Below are positions 51,860 through 61,041 of a stretch of 64,000 nucleotides of DNA, one piece after another. Below the pieces are notes generated by a model. It searched no databases, was not told where the DNA came from, and worked only from the letters and a program-made list of their open reading frames with translations. Made by a program: the position numbers and the translations under genes. The stretch is from Methylosinus trichosporium OB3b (lineage in GTDB: Bacteria > Pseudomonadota > Alphaproteobacteria > Rhizobiales > Beijerinckiaceae), in NCBI RefSeq assembly GCF_002752655.1, contig NZ_CP023737.1:4364001-4428000 (forward strand). The letters are read 5' to 3'. Within the stretch, counting starts at the first letter, position 1. Each line of letters starts with the position of its first letter.

Positions 51860-53173
51860 TCACTCGTGCCGCAGCGCGTCGATCGGATCGAGGCTCGCCG
51901 CCTTCCACGCGGGATAGATGGAGGCGAGGATCGCGAGCGCCAATGTCATCGTCACCACCAATGTCACCTCGCGCGGATCGACGATCGACGGCAGGCGCGA
52001 CAGGAAATAGAGCTCGGCCGGAAACAGATTGGCGTGCATCAATTTGTTGAGCGCGAGGCGGATTCCGTCGAGATTGGTGGCGAGCGTGAGGCCGAGCAGA
52101 AAGCCGGCGATGTCGCCAGCGACGCCGATCGAGGCGCCGATGATGAGGAAGATGCGCAGCACCGAGCCGCGCGTCGCCCCCATGGTGCGCAGAATGGCGA
52201 TGTCGGAGGATTTGTCCTTCACCAGCATGGTGAGGCCGGAGACGATGTTGAGCGCCGCGACCAGCACGATCAGCGTCAATATGATGAACATCACATTGCT
52301 CTCGACCTGCAGCGTGTCGAAAAAGGTCTTGTTGCGCTGGCGCCAGTCGGTGAGGATCAGCGGCCGGTCGATCTTGGTCTCGACATCGGCGCGGAACTTG
52401 TCGACCGCCTGCGGATCGTCGATGAAGGCCTCGATCACCGTCGCCTCATTCTCGCGATTGAAGAACAATTGCGATTCGGCGAGCGGCATATAGACGAAGA
52501 CGCGATCATATTCCGACATGCCGATCTGGAAGATCGCCACCACCGGATAGGCTTTTATGCGCGGCGCGACGCCGAAGGGGGTCGAGGCGCCCTTGGCGAT
52601 GAGCAGGCTCACGCTGTCGCCGACGCGAATGCCGAGCGTCTCGGCGAGGCGCTGGCCGAGCGCGACGCCGCCGGCGGCGTCGAAGCCCTCGAGCGTTCCG
52701 TCCTTCACATTGCCGGTCATGCCCGGCAGGCGCAGCAGATCCTGCTCGCGCATGCCGCGCACCAGCGCGCCGGATTGGCCATAGGGCGAGGAGATTCCCG
52801 CCGCGCCCTCGACCATCGGAATGACCAGCTTGGCGCCGGGCAGACGCTGCATCTGATCCGTCACCTGCGCCCAATCGGTCAGCGGCCGCTCGACCGCCTG
52901 CACGAAGGCGTGGCCGTCGATGCCGACGATCTTGTCCATCAGCTCCTTGTGGAAGCCGTTCATCACCGACATCACGACGATCAGCGTCGCGACGCCGAGC
53001 GTGATGCCGAGGAAGGAGAAGCCGGCGATGACCGAGACGAAGCCATTGGCGCGGCGCGCGCGCACATAGCGCAGGGCGACGACCCATTCGAAAGGCGCAA
53101 AGAGGCGCAGGCGCGCCCGCGGCGGCGCAGCGCTCTCCGCGGTGGTCAGGGAAGATTCGCTCATCTCCGCCAT
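51860..53173 (-). CDS. lolC: Lipoprotein-releasing ABC transporter permease
   Basis: A 437-residue LolC/LolE-family permease with four membrane segments: one near residues 48-70 ([30 protein letters not shown]) and three in the C-terminal FtsX-like domain (from about 300), with a large periplasmic domain between. [13 protein letters not shown] and [18 protein letters not shown] are family signatures. In alphaproteobacteria one such permease with LolD forms the complex. ATG at 53173 or 53164 are both possible. Confidence 0.92.
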   Translation of the reverse strand: MAEMSESSLTTAESAAPPRARLRLFAPFEWVVALRYVRARRANGFVSVIAGFSFLGITLGVATLIVVMSVMNGFHKELMDKIVGIDGHAFVQAVERPLTDWAQVTDQMQRLPGAKLVIPMVEGAAGISSPYGQSGALVRGMREQDLLRLPGMTGNVKDGTLEGFDAAGGVALGQRLAETLGIRVGDSVSLLIAKGASTPFGVAPRIKAYPVVAIFQIGMSEYDRVFVYMPLAESQLFFNRENEATVIEAFIDDPQAVDKFRADVETKIDRPLILTDWRQRNKTFFDTLQVESNVMFIILTLIVLVAALNIVSGLTMLVKDKSSDIAILRTMGATRGSVLRIFLIIGASIGVAGDIAGFLLGLTLATNLDGIRLALNKLMHANLFPAELYFLSRLPSIVDPREVTLVVTMTLALAILASIYPAWKAASLDPIDALRHE

Positions 53174-53355
53174 TGTGCCTTTCCGTCCGGGCCGGTTCAA
53201 GCGCGCCGCCGCGCCGGCGCACAGCGGCTCCACCGGATTCTCCTCGGCCGAATCGGTCGTGGTTCAGGAGCAGGGCGCGATCATGGCGATATAGCGGCGA
53301 GGACGTGACGGCGGCGCGCATTGACCTTCCTCTTCCGCCGTGACAATTCCCGCTC

Positions 53356-54141
53356 GTGAGCACGAAGAGCGAAACCGAATCGGGCGCCGGCCTCGGCCCC
53401 GCGCTGGTGACCGGCGCGGCGCGGCGCATCGGCCTCGCCATCGCCGCGCGGCTCGCGCAGCAGGGGCGGCCCGTGGTGCTGCACGCCTCGCATCGCTCCG
53501 CCGAGGAGGCGGAACTGGCGGCGCAGGCGATTCGCGCCAGGGGCGGGCGCGCCGCCGTCGCCGCCGCGGACCTTTCTGTCGCGCGGGAGACGGAGGAGCT
53601 CGTCGCCTTCGCGGCGCGGCAGTTCGGGCCGATCACGCTGCTCGTCAACAACGCCTCGCTGTTCGAGCTCGATTCGGCGCAGGATTTTTCCGTCGATGTG
53701 TTCGATCGGCAGCTCGCGGTGGATCTGCGCGCGCCGCTCGTTCTCGCGCGCGACATGGCGGCGCAATTGCCCGCTGCGGCGGAAGGGGCGATCGTCAATA
53801 TTCTCGATCAGCGCGTGTTCCGCCCGACGCCGCGCTATTTCACCTACACGCTGGCGAAATCCGCTCTGTGGACGGCGACGCGAACTCTCGCGCAGAGCTT
53901 CGCGCCGCGCATCCGCGTCAACGCCGTGGGGCCGGGGCCGGTGTTCCCCAATGCGGTGCATGGGCAGAAGGGCTTCGAGACGGAAGCGCGCGGCGTGCCG
54001 CTGAAACATGCGGCCGATGTCGCGGGCGTGGTGGATGCGGTGGTGTTTCTCGCCGAGGCCAAGAGCGTGACCGGGCAGATGATCGCGGTGGATGCCGGCC
54101 AGCATCTCGCCTGGGAGACGCCGGACGTGCTGCCGGATTAG
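53356..54141 (+). CDS. SDR-family oxidoreductase, pteridine-reductase-like
   Basis: A 261-residue short-chain dehydrogenase. Cofactor loop TGAARRIGLAIA, NNAS, and the catalytic YTLAKSAL; TGAARRIG is typical of pteridine reductase/FolM enzymes that reduce dihydrobiopterin and dihydrofolate. The C-terminal end LPD is short. It starts at GTG 53356, divergent from lolC. Confidence 0.8.
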   Translation: MSTKSETESGAGLGPALVTGAARRIGLAIAARLAQQGRPVVLHASHRSAEEAELAAQAIRARGGRAAVAAADLSVARETEELVAFAARQFGPITLLVNNASLFELDSAQDFSVDVFDRQLAVDLRAPLVLARDMAAQLPAAAEGAIVNILDQRVFRPTPRYFTYTLAKSALWTATRTLAQSFAPRIRVNAVGPGPVFPNAVHGQKGFETEARGVPLKHAADVAGVVDAVVFLAEAKSVTGQMIAVDAGQHLAWETPDVLPD

Positions 54142-54243
54142 CTCTAATGTCGAGTGCTGTCAGATCCGGAGACGCTGAAGCTTTTTGTGAATTTGCCCAG
54201 TTCGCGGGGAGGTGAACGCGCTTCGGACAAAGACAACCGCGTC

Positions 54244-54293
54244 CGCCGCCTCCTCTCCTCGCACGCGGGGAGAGGAGGCGGCCGGCGCCGTTG
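54244..54293. repeat. REP-I palindrome with outer arm
   Basis: CGCCGCCTCCTCTCCTCGCA then CGCGGGGAGAGGAGGCGGCC and GGCGCCGTTGG; one base of the left arm (T for C) is mismatched. Confidence 0.85.
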
Positions 54294-54308
54294 GAGAGCG
54301 CCCTTTGC

Positions 54309-54566
54309 TCAATCCGCGCTCGGCAGCCGCCTGATCGTGAACTCGATGCGTCCGTCGTCGAGCTCGCGCCAGAACTCGATCTCGGTCATATAGGCGGCCT
54401 TGGGGTAGAGGTCGAACCATTCGCGCGCCTTGGCGCGCGCCTCGCCGCGCTCCAGCGTGAAGGTCTCGCGCCGCCAGCCGTCGCTGCGCGCGCTGCTGCG
54501 AATGGCGCGGGCGCGCTCCGCCAGTCGACGCGCCACATCTCTCGGCTGTCTGGTCTCGACGCTCAT
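54309..54566 (-). CDS. Small conserved-looking protein, unidentified
   Basis: An 85-residue protein, MSVETRQPRDVARRLAERARAIRSS..., with an N-terminal helix rich in Arg/Glu and a C-terminal beta part (MTEIEFWRELDDGRIEFTIRRLPSAD). No family is recognised. ATG at 54566 is preferred; the longer frame (54611) adds a poor N-terminus. Confidence 0.6.
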   Translation of the reverse strand: MSVETRQPRDVARRLAERARAIRSSARSDGWRRETFTLERGEARAKAREWFDLYPKAAYMTEIEFWRELDDGRIEFTIRRLPSAD

Positions 54567-54639
54567 GACGCTACTCCCGCGCTCGGACGGTCGCCCGAAG
54601 ATAGCGCGCAACGCGCGCGATTGGGAGTCGTTCGCCGGC

Positions 54640-55869
54640 TCAATCGCGGCTCGTCGTCGCCTCCTCGACGAGCCGCGTCACGATCGCCGGGTCCTTGGGA
54701 AAGCCGGCGCGGATCCATTTGGCCTGCAATTCCTTCAGCACAGCGCCGAGCGCGCGGCCGGGGAGGAGCCCGCGCGCCATCAGATCGGCGGCCTTTACCG
54801 GAAAATCCGGCGCCGGCGCTTCGGCCAGAAAACGCGCCGCGCGTAAAAAGCCGTCGTCGTCGACGGGGGCTCTGTTCTCGGCATGGGCGAGCGCAAGCGC
54901 GTCGCGCGCCGCATCGCGCCCCTCCACGAAGAGGAGCCGCGTCAAATCCAGCTCGCTCGGCGCCGTTTCCGCCCCATGCAGTTTCGCCAGCAGCCGCGCG
55001 GCGCTCGCCGCGCGCTTATGCTCGATATTGGAGAGGCGCAGCCGCTCGCGCAGCCGGTCGGCGTCCTCTTCGACGATCACGCAGAGCGCGATCAGCCGCA
55101 GCAGCGGATCGACGAAGCGGCCGAGCGCGTCCTCGATCGCGGCGAGCCGCTCGAGCCGCGCCGGAAAGGTCGCGCCGACGACGATCTCGAGAATCCCCGC
55201 CTGCGACACTTCGCGCGCCACGGCGACGGCGCCGCGCGCGGCCAGCAGCTTGAGGGTTTCCGCGCGCAGGCGCTCGGCGGAGAGCTTTTGCAGCGAATGG
55301 CGCGCGAGGATTGCGGCGTGCAGGCCGGCGGGATCGAGCGCGCCGGCGCCGAAGGAGGCGTGAAAGCGGAAGAAGCGCAGCACGCGCAGATGATCCTCGG
55401 CGATGCGCGTCGCCGGATCGCCGATGAAGCGGATATGCCGCGCCTCGAGATCGGCGAGCCCGCCGGTGTAGTCGTGCAGCGCGCCGTCCTCAGACAGCGA
55501 CAGCGCGTTGATGGTGAAATCACGGCGCAGCGCGTCGGCCTCGAAATCATCGCCGAAGCGCACCTTGGCGTGGCGGCCGAAGGTCTCGACATCCTCGCGC
55601 AAGGTCGTCACCTCGAAGGGCGTCCCTTCGACGACGATGGTGACGGTGCCATGCTCAATGCCGGTCGGCGCGCATTTGAGGCCGGCGGCGGCCGCCGCCG
55701 CCATCACCGCTTCGGGAAGGGCGGTGGTGGCGAGATCGACCTCGTGCGGACGCCTGCCCATCAGCGAATCGCGCACGGCCCCGCCGACGATGCGCGTCTC
55801 GCCGCCGGTCGCGGCGAGCGCGGCGAAGAGGCGCCGGATCTTCGGATCGGCGAGCAGGCGCAGCGGCAA
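54640..55869 (-). CDS. cca: CCA tRNA nucleotidyltransferase
   Basis: A 409-residue enzyme that adds CCA to tRNA 3' ends. It has the polymerase-beta head RIVGGAVRDSLMGRR (27-40), DFTINALSL, the RNA-binding IRFIGDPATRIAEDHLRVLRFFRF and C-terminal body. The metal-binding DxD of the family reads EVD (43-45), a conservative Asp-to-Glu change. No ATG suits the N-terminus; a TTG at 55869, two bases after the DUF6111 stop, gives the expected length and implies coupled translation. Confidence 0.88.
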   Translation of the reverse strand: MPLRLLADPKIRRLFAALAATGGETRIVGGAVRDSLMGRRPHEVDLATTALPEAVMAAAAAAGLKCAPTGIEHGTVTIVVEGTPFEVTTLREDVETFGRHAKVRFGDDFEADALRRDFTINALSLSEDGALHDYTGGLADLEARHIRFIGDPATRIAEDHLRVLRFFRFHASFGAGALDPAGLHAAILARHSLQKLSAERLRAETLKLLAARGAVAVAREVSQAGILEIVVGATFPARLERLAAIEDALGRFVDPLLRLIALCVIVEEDADRLRERLRLSNIEHKRAASAARLLAKLHGAETAPSELDLTRLLFVEGRDAARDALALAHAENRAPVDDDGFLRAARFLAEAPAPDFPVKAADLMARGLLPGRALGAVLKELQAKWIRAGFPKDPAIVTRLVEEATTSRD

Positions 55870-55871
55870 GG

Positions 55872-56132
55872 CTATTGAAAGCGGCCGGGCGCCAGCCGGC
55901 CGTCCTCTATATGGGCGGGCACATAGGCCCCCTGATTGCGCGTCGACAAAAGGCCGAGCACGATGAAGCCGGCGACCGCGGCGGCGAGGCCGGCGATGGT
56001 CAGCGTCGAGACCACGCTGCGCGTCCACAGCTCGGCGACGAAGGGAAAGCGCCGACGCGCCAGAAGATAGAGCGCGTAGAGCACGAAAGGCGTGACGAAC
56101 AGCAATAGGGGTTGGATGACGACCCGCCACAT
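55872..56132 (-). CDS. DUF6111-like small membrane protein
   Basis: An 86-residue protein with two membrane segments (VVIQPLLLFVTPFVLYALYLLA and VVSTLTIAGLAAAVAGFIVLGLL) and a soluble end HIEDGRLAPGRFQ. It matches small Rhizobiales membrane proteins found before cca. The cca start is 2 bases after its stop. Role unknown. Confidence 0.75.
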   Translation of the reverse strand: MWRVVIQPLLLFVTPFVLYALYLLARRRFPFVAELWTRSVVSTLTIAGLAAAVAGFIVLGLLSTRNQGAYVPAHIEDGRLAPGRFQ

Positions 56133-56172
56133 AAGCGCCTCTTGGTGAGCGTAATCGCCGCCGCGCGTTTTT

Positions 56173-56196
56173 CCTTCTCCCGCTAGCGGGAGAAGG
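56173..56196. repeat. Palindrome upstream of DUF6111 gene
   Basis: CCTTCTCCCGC-TA-GCGGGAGAAGG, a perfect 11-bp stem resembling REP-I but with CCTTCTCCC arms. Confidence 0.7.
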
Positions 56197-56320
56197 ATGC
56201 GCCTCTCCTTCGAAGGAGTCGGTAAGCTCAATTTAATCATTCTGCAACGTCGACAAGGGCGTTTCGCCGTCTATTGTAGGACAATCGAGGCGCACGGTCC
56301 CTGGGAGCTCCCGCAATCGC

Positions 56321-57319
56321 ATGACCGATCACGATATCGCAACCGCTTCCTCCGTCGCCGCCGCCGCCGAGCGCGCTCTCGAGCAGATCGGCCGCGCCCG
56401 CGAGGCTGTGTCCACGGTCATCTTCGGCCAGGAGGAGGCGGTCGAGCAGGCGCTCGTCACTCTGCTCGCTGGCGGCCATGGATTGCTGGTCGGCGTGCCC
56501 GGCCTCGCCAAGACCAAGCTGGTCGAGACGCTGGGCAAGGTGCTCGGCCTCGACGAGCGCCGCGTCCAATTCACGCCCGATCTGCTGCCGGCCGATATTC
56601 TCGGCTCCGAGGTTTTGGAGGAGACGGCCGACAAGAAGCGCGCCTTCCGCTTCGTCAAGGGCCCGATCTTCGCGCAATTGCTGATGGCCGACGAGATCAA
56701 CCGCGCCTCGCCGCGCACGCAATCGGCGCTGCTGCAGGCGATGCAGGAATATCATGTGAGCGTCGCCGGCGAGCGCCATGATCTGCCGCGGCCCTTCCAT
56801 GTGCTGGCGACGCAGAATCCGCTGGAGCAGGAGGGCACCTATCCTTTGCCCGAGGCGCAGCTCGACCGCTTCCTGCTGCAGATCGACGTCGATTATCCCG
56901 ACCGCGCCAGCGAGCGGCGCATCCTGCTGGAGACGACCGGCGACCACGTGGTCGAGGCGCGGCGCGCGCTCTCGGCCGAGGATCTGATCGCGGCGCAGCG
57001 GCTGGTGCGGCAATTGCCGGTCGGCGACAAAATCGTCGACGCCATTCTCGATCTCGTCCGCGCCGCCCGGCCGGGGGATGGAAATCCGGAAATAGCCGCC
57101 CATGTCGCCTGGGGCCCCGGTCCCCGCGCGGCCCAGGCCCTGATGCTGGCGACGCGCGCGCGCGCCCTCGTCTCCGGGCGGCTGTCGCCCTCGCTGGACG
57201 ATGTGGCGGCGCTGGCGGCGCCGGCGCTGCGCCATCGCATGGCGCTGACCTTCGCCGCGCGCGCGCAGGGGCGCAGCATCGCCGAGCTGATCGGAAAGCT
57301 GGTCGAGAGGATCGGCTGA
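56321..57319 (+). CDS. MoxR-family AAA ATPase
   Basis: A 332-residue MoxR-type AAA+ ATPase: LLVGVPGLAKTKLVETLG (Walker A, GVPGLAKTK), MADEINRASPRTQSALLQAMQE (Walker B), VLATQNPLEQEGTYPLPEAQLDRF (sensor 1). These proteins act as chaperone-like partners of VWA/DUF58 proteins in envelope or metal-enzyme assembly. First gene of a tightly packed operon with DUF58, DUF4159 and a large membrane protein; the next gene starts at the base after its TGA. Confidence 0.92.
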   Translation: MTDHDIATASSVAAAAERALEQIGRAREAVSTVIFGQEEAVEQALVTLLAGGHGLLVGVPGLAKTKLVETLGKVLGLDERRVQFTPDLLPADILGSEVLEETADKKRAFRFVKGPIFAQLLMADEINRASPRTQSALLQAMQEYHVSVAGERHDLPRPFHVLATQNPLEQEGTYPLPEAQLDRFLLQIDVDYPDRASERRILLETTGDHVVEARRALSAEDLIAAQRLVRQLPVGDKIVDAILDLVRAARPGDGNPEIAAHVAWGPGPRAAQALMLATRARALVSGRLSPSLDDVAALAAPALRHRMALTFAARAQGRSIAELIGKLVERIG

Positions 57320-58243
57320 GTGGCGCCCGCCGTCGTCACCAAGGCGCTGGAGCCCGGCGCGCGGATCGCGGCGAGCGCGCGCGCCATCGACGCCGCCGAC
57401 CTCGCCGGCCGCCTTCCCGATCTCGTCATCCGCGCCCGCGAGGTGGCGGCCAGCGTCGTCCATGGCGCGCATGGGCGCCGGCGGGCGGGCATGGGCGAGA
57501 ATTTCTGGCAGTTCCGCCCCTTCGGCGCCGGCGAGCCGGCGCATCGCATCGATTGGCGGCGCTCGGCCCGCGACGACCGTCTGTTCGTGCGCGAGCGCGA
57601 ATGGGAGGCGGCGCATTCCTATTTCCTGTGGATGGATTGCTCGCCCTCCATGGGTTTCGTCTCCTCGCTGGCGCTGGAGCCGAAGCTCGACCGCGCGTTG
57701 ACGCTCGGGCTCGCCCTCGCCGATGTGCTGATGCGCGGCGGCGAGCGGGTGGGCCTTGCCGGCCTCACTCATGCGATGTCGACGCGCGACATCATCGAGC
57801 GTCTGGCGCAGGCGCTGGCGACGGCCGGCGAATCGGTCCGCGCCGAGTTGCCGCCGGCCGCTCCTCTTCCCGCCGGCGCCAAGGCGCTGCTCTTTTCCGA
57901 TTTCCTCTGCGATCCGGCCGAGCTCGCCGAGCGGCTCGGCCGGCTCGCCGCCAATCGCGTCACCGGCGCGCTGCTGATGATCGCCGATCCGGTCGAGGAG
58001 AGCTTTCCTTTCGAGGGCGAGACGCTGTTTCTCGACACCGACAGCCGCGCCACTCTCCGCGCCGGCCGCGCGCAGGCCTGGCGCGAGGCCTATGCCGAGC
58101 GGCTGGCGCGCCATCGCGATGAAATCGCCCGCGCCGCTGCGAGCGTCGGCTTCTCGCTGCATCTCCACCGCACCGACCGACCGGCGGCCGAGGCGGCGCT
58201 GACGCTGAGCGTCGCGCTCGCGTCCGGATTGGAGCGCGTCTGA
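57320..58243 (+). CDS. DUF58 domain protein
   Basis: A 307-residue protein with the DUF58 block FRPFGAGEPAHRIDWRRSARDDRLFVREREWE and a VWA-like stretch LWMDCSPSMGFVS (a MIDAS-like DxSxS). Always linked to MoxR ATPases. Starts at GTG directly after the moxR stop and ends overlapping the DUF4159 ATG by one base. Expected inner-face partner of the next two genes. Confidence 0.9.
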   Translation: MAPAVVTKALEPGARIAASARAIDAADLAGRLPDLVIRAREVAASVVHGAHGRRRAGMGENFWQFRPFGAGEPAHRIDWRRSARDDRLFVREREWEAAHSYFLWMDCSPSMGFVSSLALEPKLDRALTLGLALADVLMRGGERVGLAGLTHAMSTRDIIERLAQALATAGESVRAELPPAAPLPAGAKALLFSDFLCDPAELAERLGRLAANRVTGALLMIADPVEESFPFEGETLFLDTDSRATLRAGRAQAWREAYAERLARHRDEIARAAASVGFSLHLHRTDRPAAEAALTLSVALASGLERV

Positions 58244-61041
58244 TGGGCCCGCTCGCGCTCACTTTCGCTGCGCCGGCGGCGCTCCTCGGCCTCATCGCTC
58301 TGCCGGCCATCTATCTGCTGCTGCGGGTGACGCCGCCGCGTCCGCGCGAAATCGTGTTTCCGCCGATCCGGCTGCTGCTCGATCTGCTGCGCCGCGAAGA
58401 GACGCCGGCGCGCACGCCGCTGTGGCTGCTGCTGCTGCGTCTCGCGGTCGCCGCCTGCGCGATCTTCGCCATGGCCGGGCCGACGCTGGCGCCCACAGCT
58501 TCGACGCCGTTCTCACGCGCGCCGCTGCTCCTCGCCATCGACGACGGCTGGCCGGCTGCGCCCGATTTCGATCGGCGCATCGAGGCGGCGCGCGCGCTGG
58601 CGCTGGAGGCCGCGCGCAACGGCGCCGCCGTGGCGGCGCTGCCGATGTCCGAGGCCGATTCCAAGCCGGCGCTCGACGACGGCGGCAAGATCGACGAGCG
58701 CCTGCGCGCGCTCGCGCCCAAGCCCTATATTCCCGACCGCGCCGCCGCCGCCGCGCGGCTCGCGTCCTTCGTCGCCTCTCACAAGAGTCCGCGCGTGGTG
58801 TGGATCGGCGATGGGCTGGAGCAGGGGGGCGCGCGCGCTTTCGCCGACGCCCTGGTCGCGGCGAAGAACGCCGGCGCCGATGTGCGCATCCTCGCCGATT
58901 CGCGTGTGGCGCGGGCGCTGGTCGCGCCGTCCAATCGCGCCGGCGCGCTCGAGGTGGAGGCGATCCGCGCCGCGAGCGACGCCGCTTCCTCCGGCCGCGT
59001 CTCCGCCTTCGACGCGCAGGGGCGCGTCATCGCGCAGGCGCCTTTCGCCTTCGACGGCGACAAAGCGACGGCGCGCTTCGACCTGCCGATCGAATTGCGC
59101 AATGACGTCGTGCTGCTGCGGCTCGAGGGCGAGCCCTCGGCCGGCGCCGTGGCGCTGCTCGACGGCCGCTCCAAGGTGCGGCGAGTCGCGGTTCTCAGCG
59201 GAACCAGCGTCGATCTCGCCCAGCCGCTGCTCGCTCCGCAATATTATCTCGCCAAGGCCTTCGCGCCCTTCGCCGAGGTGCGCGCGCCCAAGCCCGGCGT
59301 CGCCGAGCCGCTGCTCGGCCTCGTCGCCGACCATCCCGACATGATCGCGCTCGCCGACATCGGCGTCGTGCCGGGCGAGGAATTGGACGCGCTGACCCGT
59401 TTCGTCGAGGAGGGCGGCGTGCTGCTACGCTTCGCCGGCCCGCGCCTCGCCAATGGCGCCGACGAGCTGACCCCGGTGCGGCTGCGGCGCAACGGCCGCG
59501 TGCTCGGCGGGGCCATGTCCTGGGACAGCCCCAAGACGCTCGCGCCCTTCGAGCCGGGGAGCCCCTTCTTCGGTCTGCCGGCTCCGGAGGAGGTGACGGT
59601 GACGCGGCAGGTGCTGGCCGAGCCCGAGCCCGGCCTCCCCGCCAAGACCTGGGCGACGCTCACCGACGGCACGCCGCTCGTCACCGCCGAGCGGCGCGGC
59701 AAGGGGCTGATCGTGCTGTTCCATGTCAGCGCCGACGCCACCTGGTCCGATCTGCCGATCTCCGGCCTCTTCGTCGAGATGCTGCGCCGGATCGCCGCCG
59801 AGAGCGGCGCATCGGCGGCGCATGGGCAGGCGGCGCATGGGCAAGAGGGCGGAGCGGCGCCTGACGCGGCGCTCGCGCCGCTGCTGGCGCTCGACGGCCG
59901 CGGCGTGATGCGCGCGCCGCCGCCGATGGCGCGGCCGATTCCCGGCGATTTCAACGGTCCCGCCGACCGCGACCATCCCCCCGGCTTCTATGGCTCGGCC
60001 GACGCGCCGGTAGCGGTGCAGCCGCTGCGCCCCGACGACGAATTGCGCCGGCTCGATTATGCGACGCTCGGGCTTCCCTTGTCGTCGCTGCAGGGCGACG
60101 CGCCGCTCGATCTGCGCCCGACGCTGCTGGCGCTCGTGTTCCTGGGCCTCCTCGCCGATTGGGCGATCCTGCTCGCGCTCGCCGGCGCCTTTCGCGCGCG
60201 AGCGACCGCCGCGGTCTGCCTGCTCGCTCTGCTCGGCGTCGCGGCGCCGCGCGCCGAGGCCAAGGATGCGCCGAGGGCCGGGGCGACCCTCACGCAGCGC
60301 GACCGCGAGGCGGCGCTCACCTCGCGCCTCGCTTATGTCGTCTCCGGCGACGCTCGCGTCGACGAGACGAGCCGCCTCGGCCTCGAGGCGCTGTCGCGGG
60401 CGCTGGCGCAGCGCACCTCATATTCGCCCGGCCAGCCTGTCGGCGTCGATCCGGCGCGCGACGAGCTCGCCTTCTATCCGATGCTCTATTGGCCGATCGT
60501 CGCGACTGCCCCTCTGCCCTCGAGTCCAGCGCTCGCCAAGGTCGGGATCTATCTGAAGCAGGGCGGCACCATCGTCTTCGACACGCGCGACGCGCTGGTG
60601 GCGCATCCGGGCGGGCCGCCGACGGCGGAGACCAAATGGCTGCGCGAAGTGACGCGCAATCTCGACATTCCCGAGCTCGAGGTCGTGCCGCGCGATCACG
60701 TCATCACCAAGACCTTCTATCTGCTCGACGGCTTTTTCGGCCGCACCGTCAATGGCAAGACCTGGGTGGAGGCGCTGCCGCCCGAGCGCAAGGATGATTC
60801 CAGCCGGCCGGTGCGCGCCACCGACAGCGTGTCGCCGGTGGTCATCACCTCCAATGATCTCGCCGGCGCCTGGGCCGCCGGGCCCGATGGGCGGGCGCTC
60901 TACACGCTGACGCCCGGCGGCGCCCGCCAGCGCGAGCTGGCCATCCGCGGCGGCGTCAATCTGGTGATGTACACTCTGACCGGCAATTACAAATCCGATC
61001 AGGTGCATGTGCGCGACCTCTTGGAGCGGCTGGGCCAATGA
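58243..61041 (+). CDS. BatA/DUF4159 double-domain membrane protein
   Basis: A 932-residue protein: N-terminal BatA-like membrane part (LALTFAAPAALLGLIALPAIYLLLRVTPPRPREIVFPP and a second helix near 60-80), a VWA/alpha-beta middle, a membrane helix near 620-640 (LLALVFLGLLADWAILLALAG), and a C-terminal DUF4159 domain (about 690-932, YPMLYWPIVA...GIYLKQGGTIVFDTRD...HVITKTFYLLDGF). Part of the MoxR operon; ATG overlaps the DUF58 stop and its own stop overlaps the next ATG by 4 bases. Function unknown; envelope role inferred. Confidence 0.88.
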   Translation: MGPLALTFAAPAALLGLIALPAIYLLLRVTPPRPREIVFPPIRLLLDLLRREETPARTPLWLLLLRLAVAACAIFAMAGPTLAPTASTPFSRAPLLLAIDDGWPAAPDFDRRIEAARALALEAARNGAAVAALPMSEADSKPALDDGGKIDERLRALAPKPYIPDRAAAAARLASFVASHKSPRVVWIGDGLEQGGARAFADALVAAKNAGADVRILADSRVARALVAPSNRAGALEVEAIRAASDAASSGRVSAFDAQGRVIAQAPFAFDGDKATARFDLPIELRNDVVLLRLEGEPSAGAVALLDGRSKVRRVAVLSGTSVDLAQPLLAPQYYLAKAFAPFAEVRAPKPGVAEPLLGLVADHPDMIALADIGVVPGEELDALTRFVEEGGVLLRFAGPRLANGADELTPVRLRRNGRVLGGAMSWDSPKTLAPFEPGSPFFGLPAPEEVTVTRQVLAEPEPGLPAKTWATLTDGTPLVTAERRGKGLIVLFHVSADATWSDLPISGLFVEMLRRIAAESGASAAHGQAAHGQEGGAAPDAALAPLLALDGRGVMRAPPPMARPIPGDFNGPADRDHPPGFYGSADAPVAVQPLRPDDELRRLDYATLGLPLSSLQGDAPLDLRPTLLALVFLGLLADWAILLALAGAFRARATAAVCLLALLGVAAPRAEAKDAPRAGATLTQRDREAALTSRLAYVVSGDARVDETSRLGLEALSRALAQRTSYSPGQPVGVDPARDELAFYPMLYWPIVATAPLPSSPALAKVGIYLKQGGTIVFDTRDALVAHPGGPPTAETKWLREVTRNLDIPELEVVPRDHVITKTFYLLDGFFGRTVNGKTWVEALPPERKDDSSRPVRATDSVSPVVITSNDLAGAWAAGPDGRALYTLTPGGARQRELAIRGGVNLVMYTLTGNYKSDQVHVRDLLERLGQ

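Noticed and set aside
56237..58168. 643-codon reverse frame over moxR and DUF58
   Set aside because: Shadow of two conserved genes in a tight operon.
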